From: DATKGP01 sp035510775
GTDB taxonomy: Bacteria > Patescibacteriota > UBA1384 > 2-12-FULL-50-11
Assembly (NCBI GenBank): GCA_035510775.1
Contig: DATKGP010000041.1
Location: 1 to 24,391, forward strand
DNA: 24,391 bases
Direction: 5' to 3'
A program made the translations under genes and the position numbers. Below, piece by piece: positions 7,202 through 14,081 of this stretch. Each line of letters begins with the position of its first letter. Position 1 is the first letter of the stretch. Under the pieces are notes generated by a model. That model was not told the DNA's origin. It worked only from the letters and a program-made list of their open reading frames with translations, and did no database searches.

Positions 7202-8744
7202 ACGCGTCTAAAAGTAATCGCCAGGCGGGCGGCAGAACTTCTTTGAGCCGCGTCTTTTGCGAAATACTAGCGGCTTTGGGGCAGTAGACAGTCAGGTGGC
7301 CAAAGACATTTCGTGGGGAGATTTTTTCCACCTCAAACTCCCCTGCTTGGCTAATCCAAGATAATTTTTCCACTTCGGCGACAACTTTCTTGGCTTGAGT
7401 CAACAACTCGGCTTCACTTTTGGCCACGCCGATAATTTTTATTTCGGTTCCGTATGGCGGCAGCTGATAGCGTTGACGCTCCTTAAGTTCTGTCGCGTAA
7501 AAGCGGCCGATATTTCCCCCAAAGGCCTGGAAAACCCAGTGATCTGGCTCGTAGGTTTGAATGATGATTTTCGGCGATAGTTCGCCAAGCTCAAAAAGAA
7601 TAGCCAGAAACTTCCAGGGATCGTCGAGATTTTTGCCACCCAAAAACCTCTCAACATCGGTCATCACAGTTATCTCAAATCGCTGATTGGGAAAGGACAG
7701 AATTTTTTCGGTTGCCAGAACCAGCTTGGTATTTCCAGGAACAATGTTGTTTGGTGAAGAAATCTCCGCCGGCTTTTGCGGCAGAGCCGCCCGTAGCCGG
7801 GCGAAGGCCTCGTCTTTGTAGGCCGAAAAAATCAGCGCTCGGCCAGCGGTTAGCGCCCGCTTAATTGTTTCAAGCGTTGAAGGTAGCAGCTCGTCTCGGC
7901 TGCCGTGACGATTAATAATTGTTAGCGCTGCCGATGGTTTTAAGTGATTAAATAATTTCCAGTCGCGGTTTTTGATTCGCCCAACATCGGCCACCGCTAA
8001 AAGTGTCGAACCAAAAACTACCTGTACGCCTTCGATCTCGCCGCGCGTCATGGCGATGGTTTTGGCCGACAAGTATGGCCGATGTTGCTGTCGCAAGCCA
8101 AGTTGATCCGGCTGGTCAATTATTAGGTAATCGGCGGGTTTCAGCGGGAAAAATATCGCCGACAGTGTCCCGATGATGATATTTTTGGAAAATTCTGGTG
8201 GTTTTTTACGGGAGAGAACATTGTCGTCAATAATCATCGCCTTTTCCCCAACCGCCTCGGCCAAAATGCTGGCATGTTCACCCAGGGCAAAAACAAAAAC
8301 CAGTCGGTGATGAGCGGAGTGTTTTTTAATCAACGCCAAGTAAAATTCCAGGCGTTTCGGCCAGGTTGCCTGCCAAACAATCGGCTTAAGTCTTTTCGGC
8401 GTCAGTTCGCCAACCATTAGTGTTTCCGGCAGTCGCAGTGCCGAAGTAGCCACCTCGCCCAAACTTGAGCCGGAAATTTCCGCCAATCGCTCGATGACCC
8501 TCACACGCGCTGGCGAAAACCCCATTCCCATCTTCGAAACTGATTCGACAGGCCGGACTTTGTCGCGAATATCAGCACTAACGCGCCGGCTTAACCCAAC
8601 CACCACGCCTTGAACCAACTTTTGGCGCAGCGGCACCACGACTAGGCTACCGACCCTTATATAAGGTATAATGTTGGCAGGAACTGAATAGGTCAGCTCT
8701 TCAATATTAGTGCGTGACCGAGCAATTATGGTGGCGTAAATCAT
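7200..8744 (-). CDS. priA: PriA-like primosomal protein lacking helicase motifs
   Basis: PriA normally restarts stalled replication forks as a 3'-5' helicase that loads the primosome. This 514-aa protein keeps the N-terminal 3'-end-binding fold (VGSLVVVPLRQKLVQGVVVG), and near the C-terminus the helicase-tail signatures IIIQTYEPDH and FYATELKERQRYQLPPYG. It has lost the rest: where GxTGSGKTEVY should be there is RLVFVFALGEHAS, DEEH is replaced by IDQPDQ, SATPS by STLLAV, and the zinc-binding cysteines are absent. It is about 200 residues shorter than the E. coli form. It may act as a structural fork-binding or loading factor. The ATG at 8744 gives the canonical N-terminus; a longer open frame upstream reads through der antisense and is discarded. 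It diverges from der with 43 bp between. Confidence 0.8.
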   Translation of the reverse strand: MIYATIIARSRTNIEELTYSVPANIIPYIRVGSLVVVPLRQKLVQGVVVGLSRRVSADIRDKVRPVESVSKMGMGFSPARVRVIERLAEISGSSLGEVATSALRLPETLMVGELTPKRLKPIVWQATWPKRLEFYLALIKKHSAHHRLVFVFALGEHASILAEAVGEKAMIIDDNVLSRKKPPEFSKNIIIGTLSAIFFPLKPADYLIIDQPDQLGLRQQHRPYLSAKTIAMTRGEIEGVQVVFGSTLLAVADVGRIKNRDWKLFNHLKPSAALTIINRHGSRDELLPSTLETIKRALTAGRALIFSAYKDEAFARLRAALPQKPAEISSPNNIVPGNTKLVLATEKILSFPNQRFEITVMTDVERFLGGKNLDDPWKFLAILFELGELSPKIIIQTYEPDHWVFQAFGGNIGRFYATELKERQRYQLPPYGTEIKIIGVAKSEAELLTQAKKVVAEVEKLSWISQAGEFEVEKISPRNVFGHLTVYCPKAASISQKTRLKEVLPPAWRLLLDA

Positions 8745-8787
8745 CGCCCCCAAATAGTAAACCAAAAAGTAAAAAGTAAAAACAAAA

Positions 8788-9834
8788 ATGTCCGAGCAAA
8801 AAATAAACAACGAGCTTCCCTTAGTGGCAATTATCGGGCCGACCAATGCCGGTAAATCGACATTATTCAACCGATTAACTGGTTCGTGGCAGGCGGTGAC
8901 TGCCAAAGAAGAATCAACCACTCGCGACCGAGTTTTTGGCGAAGTCGACTGGCAAAACAAACGTTTTGCCATCGTCGATACCGCCGGTTTGGTCGAGGAC
9001 GAATCGAACCTCTATAAAGTCATTCACGAGCAAACTGTCGTGGCGATTGAAGAGGCCGACTTAATACTGTTTGTCTACGACGCCACCGACCTTGAGCCGG
9101 CCCACAAAGAATATCTCAACACCTTGCGCGGCCGCGACAACATTTGGCTGGTGGCCAACAAAGTCGACAATTTTGACCGAGAGAAAAAAGTCGAACGCCT
9201 CGACCACCTTGGCTGGCCGTATTTTGAAGTTTCAGCCGCTACTGGCCGCGGCACCGGCGATTTGCTGGAGGCAATCGTCAACTATTTACCCGTCGAGCAG
9301 ACCAAAAAAGAAGACTTACCGGTAATTGCCTTGGTCGGTCGACCGAACGTCGGCAAATCCACCCTGCTTAACGCCCTGACCAAGAGCCAGCGGGCGGTCG
9401 TCAGCCCGGTTTCCGGCACCACTCGCGATATTGTGACCGCCAAATTAAATCTCAACGGACAAGCATACTTGCTGGCCGACACGGCCGGAGTTCGTCGACG
9501 TGGCCAGATTGAAGTCGGCATTGAAAAATTCAGTGTTAAGCGCACCCTGACCGCCATTGCCCAAGCCTCGGCGGTGATTGTTTTAGTTGACGCCACCGAA
9601 GGTCTGACTCGCGGCGATTTACACCTAATATATTTTGCCAAGGAAGAACAGAAACCAATTTTGGTTTTGTTCAATAAAACCGATTTGCTCAACGAGAAAT
9701 CGGATATCTCCCCACGCCGGCTGACCAAGTTCGATCAAATTGCCATTTCGGCGGCCAACAAAACCAACCTCACCCAAGTGACCGACTGGATTACCGAGAA
9801 CGTGACCGCAAAAGCAGAAAATTCTAATTCCTAA
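8788..9834 (+). CDS. der: Double-GTPase Der (EngA) lacking its KH domain
   Basis: Der is a ribosome-assembly GTPase for the 50S subunit. Two Era-type G domains are complete: G1 GPTNAGKS (17-24), DTAG (64-67) and NKVD (124-127) in the first; GRPNVGKS (184-191), DTAG (231-234) and NKTD (296-299) in the second. The protein ends at residue 348, soon after the second G domain. The ~90-residue C-terminal KH-like domain that contacts rRNA in the usual 430-490-aa Der is missing. No frameshifted remnant is visible: the stop is followed by AT-rich repeat sequence. ATG at 8788 has no Shine-Dalgarno, only an A-rich leader. It is divergent from the priA-like gene, and no downstream gene is on the same strand. 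Confidence 0.92.
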   Translation: MSEQKINNELPLVAIIGPTNAGKSTLFNRLTGSWQAVTAKEESTTRDRVFGEVDWQNKRFAIVDTAGLVEDESNLYKVIHEQTVVAIEEADLILFVYDATDLEPAHKEYLNTLRGRDNIWLVANKVDNFDREKKVERLDHLGWPYFEVSAATGRGTGDLLEAIVNYLPVEQTKKEDLPVIALVGRPNVGKSTLLNALTKSQRAVVSPVSGTTRDIVTAKLNLNGQAYLLADTAGVRRRGQIEVGIEKFSVKRTLTAIAQASAVIVLVDATEGLTRGDLHLIYFAKEEQKPILVLFNKTDLLNEKSDISPRRLTKFDQIAISAANKTNLTQVTDWITENVTAKAENSNS

Positions 9835-9835
9835 A

Positions 9836-9923
9836 CTCTAAATCCTAAACAAATACAAAACTTAAAATTCTAAATTCAAAACGTACCTGCTTTTTTGGAT
9901 TTTGTGCTTAGTGCTTAGGATTT
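9836..9923. repeat. AT-rich intergenic inverted repeat between der and lepB
   Basis: AAATCCTAA (9840-9848) is mirrored by TTAGGATTT (9915-9923), with several related words between (CTTAAAATTC, CTAAATTC, CTTAGTGCTTAGG). It fills the gap between convergent der and lepB. It looks like a dispersed palindromic element of a different family from the TTTTCAATT repeats elsewhere in the window. Confidence 0.5.
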
Positions 9924-10461
9924 AATTTGTGGCCGTCGCCGTTGAGGTCGGGCCGTTGTACAAAACCAGTTCCGATTTACCGATAATCAGATTTTTTGGC
10001 ACCATCCAGCCGGTTCGGGAATCGGATGAGTGCTCTCGATTATCGCCCATTACGAAATACTCGTTCGAGCCGACCGTCACCTGGTACGGAACATCAGGGC
10101 TGCCAAGAATGTCGGTTTTTACTCCGGTTTGCAGATACGGTTCGCTCAACTGCGCTCCGTTAACGTAGACAAAACCGTTCTCAATTTTAATGGTGTCGCC
10201 CGGCAAGCCAATAACTCTTTTAATATAATTTACTCGGGTGTCGTTGGGGTATTTAAAGACAATCACGTCATCACGTTTCGGCTGGTAGAAATGGTACGAA
10301 AGTTTTTCGACCAAGAGATATTCGTTGTTGTGGTAGTTTGGCTCCATGCTCGAACCATCAACCACAAACGGTTGAAAAAGAAAATTGCGGATAATGACAG
10401 CGCAGATAATGACAGCTAGAACAATTTTGCCTATTTCGACTAGGCCTTTGAACTTGGACAT
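9922..10461 (-). CDS. lepB: Type I signal peptidase
   Basis: This enzyme cleaves signal peptides from secreted proteins at the outer face of the cytoplasmic membrane. The 179-aa protein has one N-terminal membrane anchor (about residues 10-29), then the catalytic-Ser box VDGSSMEP (Ser38), the catalytic Lys in NYIKRVIGLPGD (Lys81), and the conserved GDNREHSSDSR near the C-terminus. The size and single anchor match the Gram-positive-type enzyme. ATG at 10461 has no Shine-Dalgarno; a TTGACA/TTTTGT promoter would give a leader of only 6 nt. It lies 51 bp downstream of tRNA-Val on the same strand and could be partly read through from it. The C-terminus ends in a Thr/Ala-rich tail overlapping the repeat by 2 nt. 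Confidence 0.95.
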   Translation of the reverse strand: MSKFKGLVEIGKIVLAVIICAVIIRNFLFQPFVVDGSSMEPNYHNNEYLLVEKLSYHFYQPKRDDVIVFKYPNDTRVNYIKRVIGLPGDTIKIENGFVYVNGAQLSEPYLQTGVKTDILGSPDVPYQVTVGSNEYFVMGDNREHSSDSRTGWMVPKNLIIGKSELVLYNGPTSTATATN

Positions 10462-10473
10462 ATTTAGATGCTA

Positions 10474-10502
10474 ACAAAATCCCCGTTTGGAAACAATGTC
10501 AA
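10474..10502 (-). promoter_or_regulatory. Candidate promoter of lepB
   Basis: A perfect TTGACA (10502-10497) is followed after 17 nt by TTTTGT (10479-10474, 3 of 6 matches). The predicted start is 10467, leaving a 6-nt leader before the ATG. Confidence 0.45.
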
Positions 10503-10512
10503 AAACTTCCAG

Positions 10513-10584
10513 TGGACGATGCTGGGCTCGAACCAGCGACCCCCGCAATGTGAATGCGATGCTCTACCGCTGAGCTAATCGTCC
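10513..10584 (-). tRNA. tRNA-Val(CAC)
   Basis: This is a complete 72-nt cloverleaf. Acceptor GGACGAT pairs with ATCGTCC, the D arm is GCTC/GAGC, and the anticodon stem TCGCA/TGCGG holds loop TTCACAT with anticodon CAC. The T arm is GCTGG-TTCGAGC-CCAGC and the discriminator is A. The next bases are CTGG, so CCA is not encoded. A TAAAAT box at 10601-10596 predicts a leader of about 5 nt. Confidence 0.95.
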
Positions 10585-10595
10585 GGATAACACTT

Positions 10596-10601
10596 ATTTT
10601 A
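10596..10601 (-). promoter_or_regulatory. -10 box of tRNA-Val
   Basis: TAAAAT on the minus strand; the predicted start at 10589 is 5 nt before the mature tRNA end. No clear -35. Confidence 0.45.
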
Positions 10602-10633
10602 GCAATTTTCACCTTGAAAAACGAGAGTTTTGG

Positions 10634-10663
10634 TTGACGGTGGCCTTGATTTTGGGCAATACT
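10634..10663 (+). promoter_or_regulatory. Promoter for leaderless lgt-like mRNA
   Basis: TTGACG (10634-10639) is followed after 18 nt by AATACT (10658-10663). The usual 7-nt offset puts transcription start on base 10670, the A of the chosen ATG. Confidence 0.5.
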
Positions 10664-10669
10664 AACTAC

Positions 10670-11446
10670 ATGACACCGATATTGCTGCAGGTAGGGAGTG
10701 TAAAGTTGTATTCGTTTGGTACCTTCATCGCCTTGGGAGCTTTGCTTGGAGGTTTGGTAATGTATCGTTTGGCCAAAATCCGTCGCCTGAAAACTCATCA
10801 TTTTTTTGACACCGTCCTATATAGCCTGTTGGCTGGCCTAATCGGCAGCCGGTTGGTCTATTATTTTCTTTACCAAAATCAGTTTCAGAACGCCTGGCAG
10901 GCGCTACTGTTTTGGCAGGGCGGTTTGGTGGCTCTGGGCGGCTTGAGCATCGGTTTCTTGGTCTTTTTATATTTCATAAAAAAAGAAAAGGACCCGATTT
11001 GGCAGGTGCTAGACATCAGCGCCATTGCCTTGCTTCTAGCTTGGGCGGTTGGGAAGTTTGGTTGCCATTTATCGGCCTGCTCTGTAGGTAGAACCGCCGA
11101 CAATTTTTTAACCATTAACGGCAGCTATCCGGTGGATTTGTTTAGCGCCGTTTGGGCACTATTAGGCTTTGTGGTCTTTACTTTTATATGGTTCAAAAAC
11201 CGGCTAAGCGACGGGGTAATTTTCTTCTTGGCTTTGGAGGGTTTGTTTTTGGGCGAGTTATTAATTAAAACCCTGGAGGTTGATTTTGGTGAAGGAATGG
11301 CTCGAGCCGAAGCGGTGGTGCTTTTGGCTCTAATCGTTATGCTTTACCTAATTTTCTGGCGTTTGCACGGCCCGAAGTTCGAAAAAAATCGTTTCGGTCT
11401 GGCCATCAAAAACTTCGTCTTCCGCAAGTGGCCAAAGCGAGGGTAA
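10670..11446 (+). CDS. lgt: Lgt-like prolipoprotein diacylglyceryl transferase family protein with altered active site
   Basis: Lgt transfers diacylglycerol to the lipobox Cys of prolipoproteins. This 258-aa polytopic protein aligns by eye with Lgt: N-terminal MTPILLQVG...YSFGTF, GSRLVYYFLY, FWQGGLVALGGLSIG, and a segment equivalent to the GRIGNFINGELWGR signature. In that segment it reads GKFGCHLSACSVGR: the essential Arg (R143 in E. coli) is Lys, and the Asn, Gly and Glu positions differ. The His of the SFHGG loop is Leu. About seven hydrophobic segments are present. The membrane fold is kept but catalysis is doubtful or changed. ATG at 10670 matches the family N-terminus and sits on the predicted transcription start; an upstream TTG (10634) is part of the promoter. 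Confidence 0.75.
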   Translation: MTPILLQVGSVKLYSFGTFIALGALLGGLVMYRLAKIRRLKTHHFFDTVLYSLLAGLIGSRLVYYFLYQNQFQNAWQALLFWQGGLVALGGLSIGFLVFLYFIKKEKDPIWQVLDISAIALLLAWAVGKFGCHLSACSVGRTADNFLTINGSYPVDLFSAVWALLGFVVFTFIWFKNRLSDGVIFFLALEGLFLGELLIKTLEVDFGEGMARAEAVVLLALIVMLYLIFWRLHGPKFEKNRFGLAIKNFVFRKWPKRG

Positions 11447-11449
11447 GAC

Positions 11450-11577
11450 AAATTTTCAATTACCAGTTTTCAATTTTCAACTAATTTCCAGTTATCAATT
11501 TTCAGTCAGAGCAACAGTTGATAACTGCTGGATTGAAAATTAATTGATAAATGATAATTGAAACTTGAAAATTGCAG
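11450..11577. repeat. AT-rich dispersed inverted repeat (TTTTCAATT family)
   Basis: The whole gap between convergent lgt-like and rplT consists of TTTTCAATT / AATTGAAAA words arranged as an imperfect palindrome. It opens with AAATTTTCAATTA and closes with TGATAATTG...GAAAATTG, with CAGTT-gat-AACTG at its centre. The same words in the same order occur inside rnpB (17918-18028). A MITE-like or REP-like element is likely; its folding could also end both convergent transcripts. Confidence 0.6.
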
Positions 11578-11946
11578 TTACTTGCCTTCAGCAAGTAGCG
11601 CTTCTTTGACTTTGCCGACGATGGCGGCGAATTCGTCTGGAGCTTTCATGGTCATTTCGGCCAGGACTCGGCGATCGATTTTTATCTCCGCCTTATTCAA
11701 CCCGTTGATAAACTGGCCGTAGCTTAGGCCAAACGACCGCGTGGCGGCGTTGAGCTGGACGATCCAGAGTCGGCGAAACAGCCGCTTTTTGTTGCGACGG
11801 TCGCGGTAAGCATAAACCCCGGCCTTGAGAGTAGCTTGTTTGGCCTGGCGGAATAAATTATTGCGACCGAGTTTGTAGCCCTTGGTTAGGCTTAAAATCT
11901 TCTTGTGACGCTTGCGAACCTGAGTACCACGTTTAACTCGAGCCAT
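11578..11946 (-). CDS. rplT: Ribosomal protein bL20
   Basis: bL20 binds 23S rRNA early in 50S assembly and in many bacteria represses its own operon. The 122-aa protein has the typical N-terminus MARVKRGTQVRKRHKKIL, the KGYKLGRNNLFRQAKQA helix, the RDRRNKKRLFRRLWI rRNA-binding stretch and the SYGQFINGLNKA C-terminal domain. Length is normal. Its ATG overlaps the rpmI stop by one base (TAATG). It is the last gene of the infC-rpmI-rplT operon; no classical terminator follows, only the AT-rich repeat. Confidence 0.97.
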   Translation of the reverse strand: MARVKRGTQVRKRHKKILSLTKGYKLGRNNLFRQAKQATLKAGVYAYRDRRNKKRLFRRLWIVQLNAATRSFGLSYGQFINGLNKAEIKIDRRVLAEMTMKAPDEFAAIVGKVKEALLAEGK

Positions 11947-12137
11947 TAGATTGCCATCTTTCGTAGTTTACTCGCGGCGCCCTTGGCGACGACAAAATTT
12001 TGCGCCGAATTTTGTTTGGCGCGCTTAGATTTAAAACGAGACCTATGGGCAATCGACATATGGCGAGCCACCAGCTTGCCGGAGCCGCTGACTTGGATAC
12101 GTTTGGTGAGTGATTTGTGGGTTTTTATCTTAGGCAT
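11946..12137 (-). CDS. rpmI: Ribosomal protein bL35
   Basis: A 63-aa basic 50S protein with the family opening MPKIKTHKSLTKRI, then SGSGKLVARHM and HRSRFKSKRAKQ. It overlaps infC by 8 nt (ATGCCTAA) and rplT by 1 nt, so the three genes are almost certainly translated in a coupled way. Length and order are canonical. Confidence 0.96.
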   Translation of the reverse strand: MPKIKTHKSLTKRIQVSGSGKLVARHMSIAHRSRFKSKRAKQNSAQNFVVAKGAASKLRKMAI

Positions 12138-12636
12138 TTTTCTTCTTAGCTTTAATTATCATCTGAATCTTTTTTCCTTCTTGGGTAATTGGCTGTTCCG
12201 TTTGGGCGTCGGTCAGTTTTTGAAAGTCGAGCAAGGTCTGTTTGCCCTTTTGGGGGAAAACATTTTCCCGGCCTCGCAAGTTCAAGAACACTCGCACGAA
12301 GCTGCCCTCATTCAAGAACTCTCGAGCTCGTTTGGCTTTGGTCTCTAGGTCGTGGCTGTTGATGCCGAAGCTCAATCGAACTTCTTTAAGTTCGTTGCGA
12401 GCCTTCGTGACGCCACGAGCCTGTTTCTCTTGCTGATAGCGGTACTTGTTAAAATCTAGCAACCGAACAATTGGCGGGTTCGCCGAGCCGTTCAGTTCAA
12501 CCAAATCAAGATCGTATTGAGCGGCTAGATACCTTGCCTGATCGAGCGAGACCGTTCCGACCGAACGACCGTCCTCCATAATAAGGTGAACTTGGCGGGC
12601 GGTAATCTCTTCGTTAAGGCGTAAGTTGCGTTCTAT
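12130..12636 (-). CDS. infC: Translation initiation factor IF-3, probable AUA start
   Basis: IF-3 binds the 30S subunit and checks the start codon and initiator tRNA. The frame contains RLNEEITARQVHLI, the Asp/Arg-rich N-domain, the basic linker KYRYQQEKQARG and a C-domain ending IQMIIKAKKKN. No ATG or GTG occurs before the conserved region. AGGAG at 12646-12642 is 5 nt from ATA (12636-12634), giving 168 aa starting M-ERNLRLNEE, which fits the family. Alternatives are ATT at 12651 and TTG at 12654, but neither has a ribosome site. Rare AUU-type start codons are a known feature of infC, used for autoregulation by IF-3 itself; AUA here would fit that logic. First gene of infC-rpmI-rplT. Confidence 0.9.
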   Translation of the reverse strand: MERNLRLNEEITARQVHLIMEDGRSVGTVSLDQARYLAAQYDLDLVELNGSANPPIVRLLDFNKYRYQQEKQARGVTKARNELKEVRLSFGINSHDLETKAKRAREFLNEGSFVRVFLNLRGRENVFPQKGKQTLLDFQKLTDAQTEQPITQEGKKIQMIIKAKKKNA

Positions 12637-12641
12637 TTTCT

Positions 12642-12646
12642 CTCCT
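12642..12646 (-). promoter_or_regulatory. Shine-Dalgarno pointing to the AUA start of infC
   Basis: AGGAG on the minus strand, followed by five bases and ATA at 12636. It lies inside the longer TTG-initiated frame, which is why that frame is unlikely to be the translated one. Confidence 0.65.
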
Positions 12647-12675
12647 ACAATCAAAATACCGGAATTGCTTTCGGT

Positions 12676-12691
12676 TAACGTACATACGTTA
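12676..12691. promoter_or_regulatory. 16-bp palindrome upstream of infC
   Basis: TAACGTA-CA-TACGTTA has perfect 7-bp arms and lies 40 bp before the infC start codon, between the lipid-kinase-like gene and infC. It could be an operator or part of an autoregulatory leader. I see no second copy in the window. Confidence 0.4.
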
Positions 12692-12713
12692 CGGGTATTT
12701 GGAACATTCCCAT

Positions 12714-13442
12714 TTACTCAAGAAATGTACCACGTTTGGTGATAACTTTCAAGGACTCCGGAATTACTCGGAGTTGTAGGGGGGTTTGCTCGACCGGTTC
12801 ACCGGTAACCGTCAGTGGCAGAATCGGGTCGGTGACGATGCGGATATTTTTACCATGAAAAAGACTTTCCGATTTAACTTCCCTCGGCGCCTGGCCAAAA
12901 ATGCCGAAAAGTTTCTTGGTTTCCATCTTGTGAGTCGACTCCAGTTTAACCTCTAAAAATCGGTTGACGGTCAGTTTATTAAAATAGGCATGAGCCCGGA
13001 CTCGGTTATCAACCACCAGGCTGGCCTTGGCCAAAGTAGGCGAGTTTATCTCGCCGTCCAAAAAAAGCAGTGTCTCCGGCTCAACCAAAACGGTGCTCTG
13101 CTCGGTCAGGCGGCGGTGCTTTAGAATTTCCGCCGCTTCGCGAACATCGTCGGTGCCGATAATGTCGGTGACTAGTGGCGTAGCACCCATGGGAATAATC
13201 CCCAAAGCCGCTCGGCCGACAACGGCGGTGGCAATTTGATTAATGTGGTGATCACCGCCGACCGCGACAATTGTCGAGTAGCCTTTGCTCATTCCCATCA
13301 TCGCCAGCTCCTCGGGTGTCCGAGCCGGACTGGCCGAGACAACCTCACCAACGATACTCATGTTGGTCAGGATATCACGCAGCTTCTGATAGTTTTGACG
13401 AACCGCCCGACTTTGCGGCGACTCGAGGATGTAGTAATACAT
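12714..13442 (-). CDS. Diacylglycerol/NAD-kinase-fold protein with degenerate nucleotide motif
   Basis: This 242-aa protein resembles the DAGK/YegS catalytic domain: an N-terminal alpha/beta part, then IVAVGGDHHINQIA (59-71) at the position of the GGDGTINE nucleotide-binding motif, and GIIPMGATP (81-89) at the position of GxLPxGTxN. In the first motif the Gly-Thr pair is replaced by His-His, and in the second the Asn is missing. The second half is beta-rich, as in the lipid-kinase family. Kinase activity is therefore uncertain: a binding or regulatory role, or an unusual substrate, is possible. The gene follows bactofilin by 18 bp on the same strand and is probably cotranscribed with it. Confidence 0.65.
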   Translation of the reverse strand: MYYYILESPQSRAVRQNYQKLRDILTNMSIVGEVVSASPARTPEELAMMGMSKGYSTIVAVGGDHHINQIATAVVGRAALGIIPMGATPLVTDIIGTDDVREAAEILKHRRLTEQSTVLVEPETLLFLDGEINSPTLAKASLVVDNRVRAHAYFNKLTVNRFLEVKLESTHKMETKKLFGIFGQAPREVKSESLFHGKNIRIVTDPILPLTVTGEPVEQTPLQLRVIPESLKVITKRGTFLE

Positions 13443-13460
13443 CTCGAAAAGATATCGCCT

Positions 13461-13919
13461 TTACTCTTCGTCTGGCTTAAGAGCGTCTTCGGCGTTATTC
13501 GTCTCGACTTCTGGCTCGGCTTCGGTCAGCGGTTCTTCGCCGGCGGGCTCTTCGGCGACTTCCGGTTCTTCGGTCTCGTCGCGCATCGTCACCTTGCCGA
13601 TAATGGTCGCTCCGGAGTGAACAACCAAATCCTTGGTGTGGATGCTGCCGTAAATCTTGCCGGTCTGGATGACTTCGAGCTTTTCACCAGCTTCGATCGA
13701 GCCGCGAACAACTCCGGCCACCATTATTAACTGACCCTTAACCGGCCCCTTCACCTGGGCTGTCTGCCCGACGGTGACGGTCTTTTCCGAAACCACCTCA
13801 CCATCAACCATTCCGTGAACGACGATGTCGTTCTGATCCTTCAAAGTCCCGGTTAAGGCGACGTTAACGCCTACGACGGTGCCGGGTCCGTTCGACTCTT
13901 CTCCTGGCATATTCTTCAT
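13461..13919 (-). CDS. Bactofilin-family cytoskeletal protein
   Basis: Bactofilins are beta-helical proteins that polymerise without nucleotide and organise cell-envelope sites. The 152-aa protein has a short N-terminal tail and then the repeated beta-helix pattern between about residues 15 and 112: GTVVGVNVALTGTLKDQNDIV at its start, HGMVDGEV, VGQTAQVKGPVKG, AGVVRGSIEAGEKL, TGKIYGSIHTKDL and SGATIIGKV. The C-terminal 40 residues form an acidic Glu/Pro-rich tail. ATG at 13919 is preceded by GGAGGAGGAG with good spacing. It heads a two-gene unit with the kinase-fold gene and diverges from uvrA; a hairpin lies in its leader. Confidence 0.88.
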   Translation of the reverse strand: MKNMPGEESNGPGTVVGVNVALTGTLKDQNDIVVHGMVDGEVVSEKTVTVGQTAQVKGPVKGQLIMVAGVVRGSIEAGEKLEVIQTGKIYGSIHTKDLVVHSGATIIGKVTMRDETEEPEVAEEPAGEEPLTEAEPEVETNNAEDALKPDEE

Positions 13920-13950
13920 CCTTTCTCCTCCTCCGTTATTTTTTGTTCTT

Positions 13951-13977
13951 TTGGGCTACTTCCTTTTTTTAGCCCAA
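13951..13977 (-). promoter_or_regulatory. Leader hairpin of the bactofilin mRNA
   Basis: TTGGGCTA and TAGCCCAA form a perfect 8-bp stem around an 11-nt loop which, on the minus strand, is A-rich and contains GGAAG. It lies between the probable bactofilin promoter (AATAAT at 13988-13983) and the real ribosome site near 13930. It might act as an mRNA stabiliser or a control hairpin. Confidence 0.45.
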
Positions 13978-13987
13978 GTTGAATTAT

Positions 13988-14013
13988 TTGCAAGGGGTCG
14001 ATGACCCTTGCAA
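13988..14013. repeat. Palindrome 1 of three (bactofilin-uvrA intergenic operators)
   Basis: TTGCAAGGG...CCCTTGCAA with an 8-nt centre. On the minus strand TTGCAA (14013-14008) and AATAAT (13988-13983, 19 nt apart) could be the bactofilin promoter, so this copy overlies it. It begins 33 bp before copy 2. Confidence 0.75.
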
Positions 14014-14020
14014 TGGTTTT

Positions 14021-14046
14021 TTGCAAGGGGCTTATGACTCTTGCAA
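14021..14046. repeat. Palindrome 2 of three
   Basis: TTGCAAGGG...CTCTTGCAA, same length and centre as copy 1 with one arm mismatch. Flanking TGG-T/C-T words are also repeated, so the unit is a 33-bp tandem repeat. Confidence 0.75.
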
Positions 14047-14051
14047 TGGCT

Positions 14052-14081
14052 TAATGCAAGGGGTTGATGACCCTTGCATTA
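14052..14081. repeat. Palindrome 3 of three, overlapping the uvrA -35 region
   Basis: TAATGCAAGGG...CCCTTGCATTA; outer bases have changed on both sides together, so symmetry is kept. Its right arm includes TTGCAT (14074-14079), the position of the uvrA -35 box, so a bound protein would block uvrA transcription. Confidence 0.75.

Noticed and set aside
7026..7211. 61-codon plus-strand frame in the ncRNA region
   Set aside because: It runs through the terminator stem, has no ribosome site and looks like no protein.
8745..8972. N-terminal extension of the priA-like gene
   Set aside because: It is antisense to the start of der; the conserved PriA N-terminus begins at the ATG at 8744.
12637..12654. 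TTG start of infC
   Set aside because: The ribosome site lies downstream of this TTG and points to ATA 12636.
13988..14081. CRISPR array
   Set aside because: Three palindromic units with 7-bp gaps are too close for spacers and lie at a promoter.
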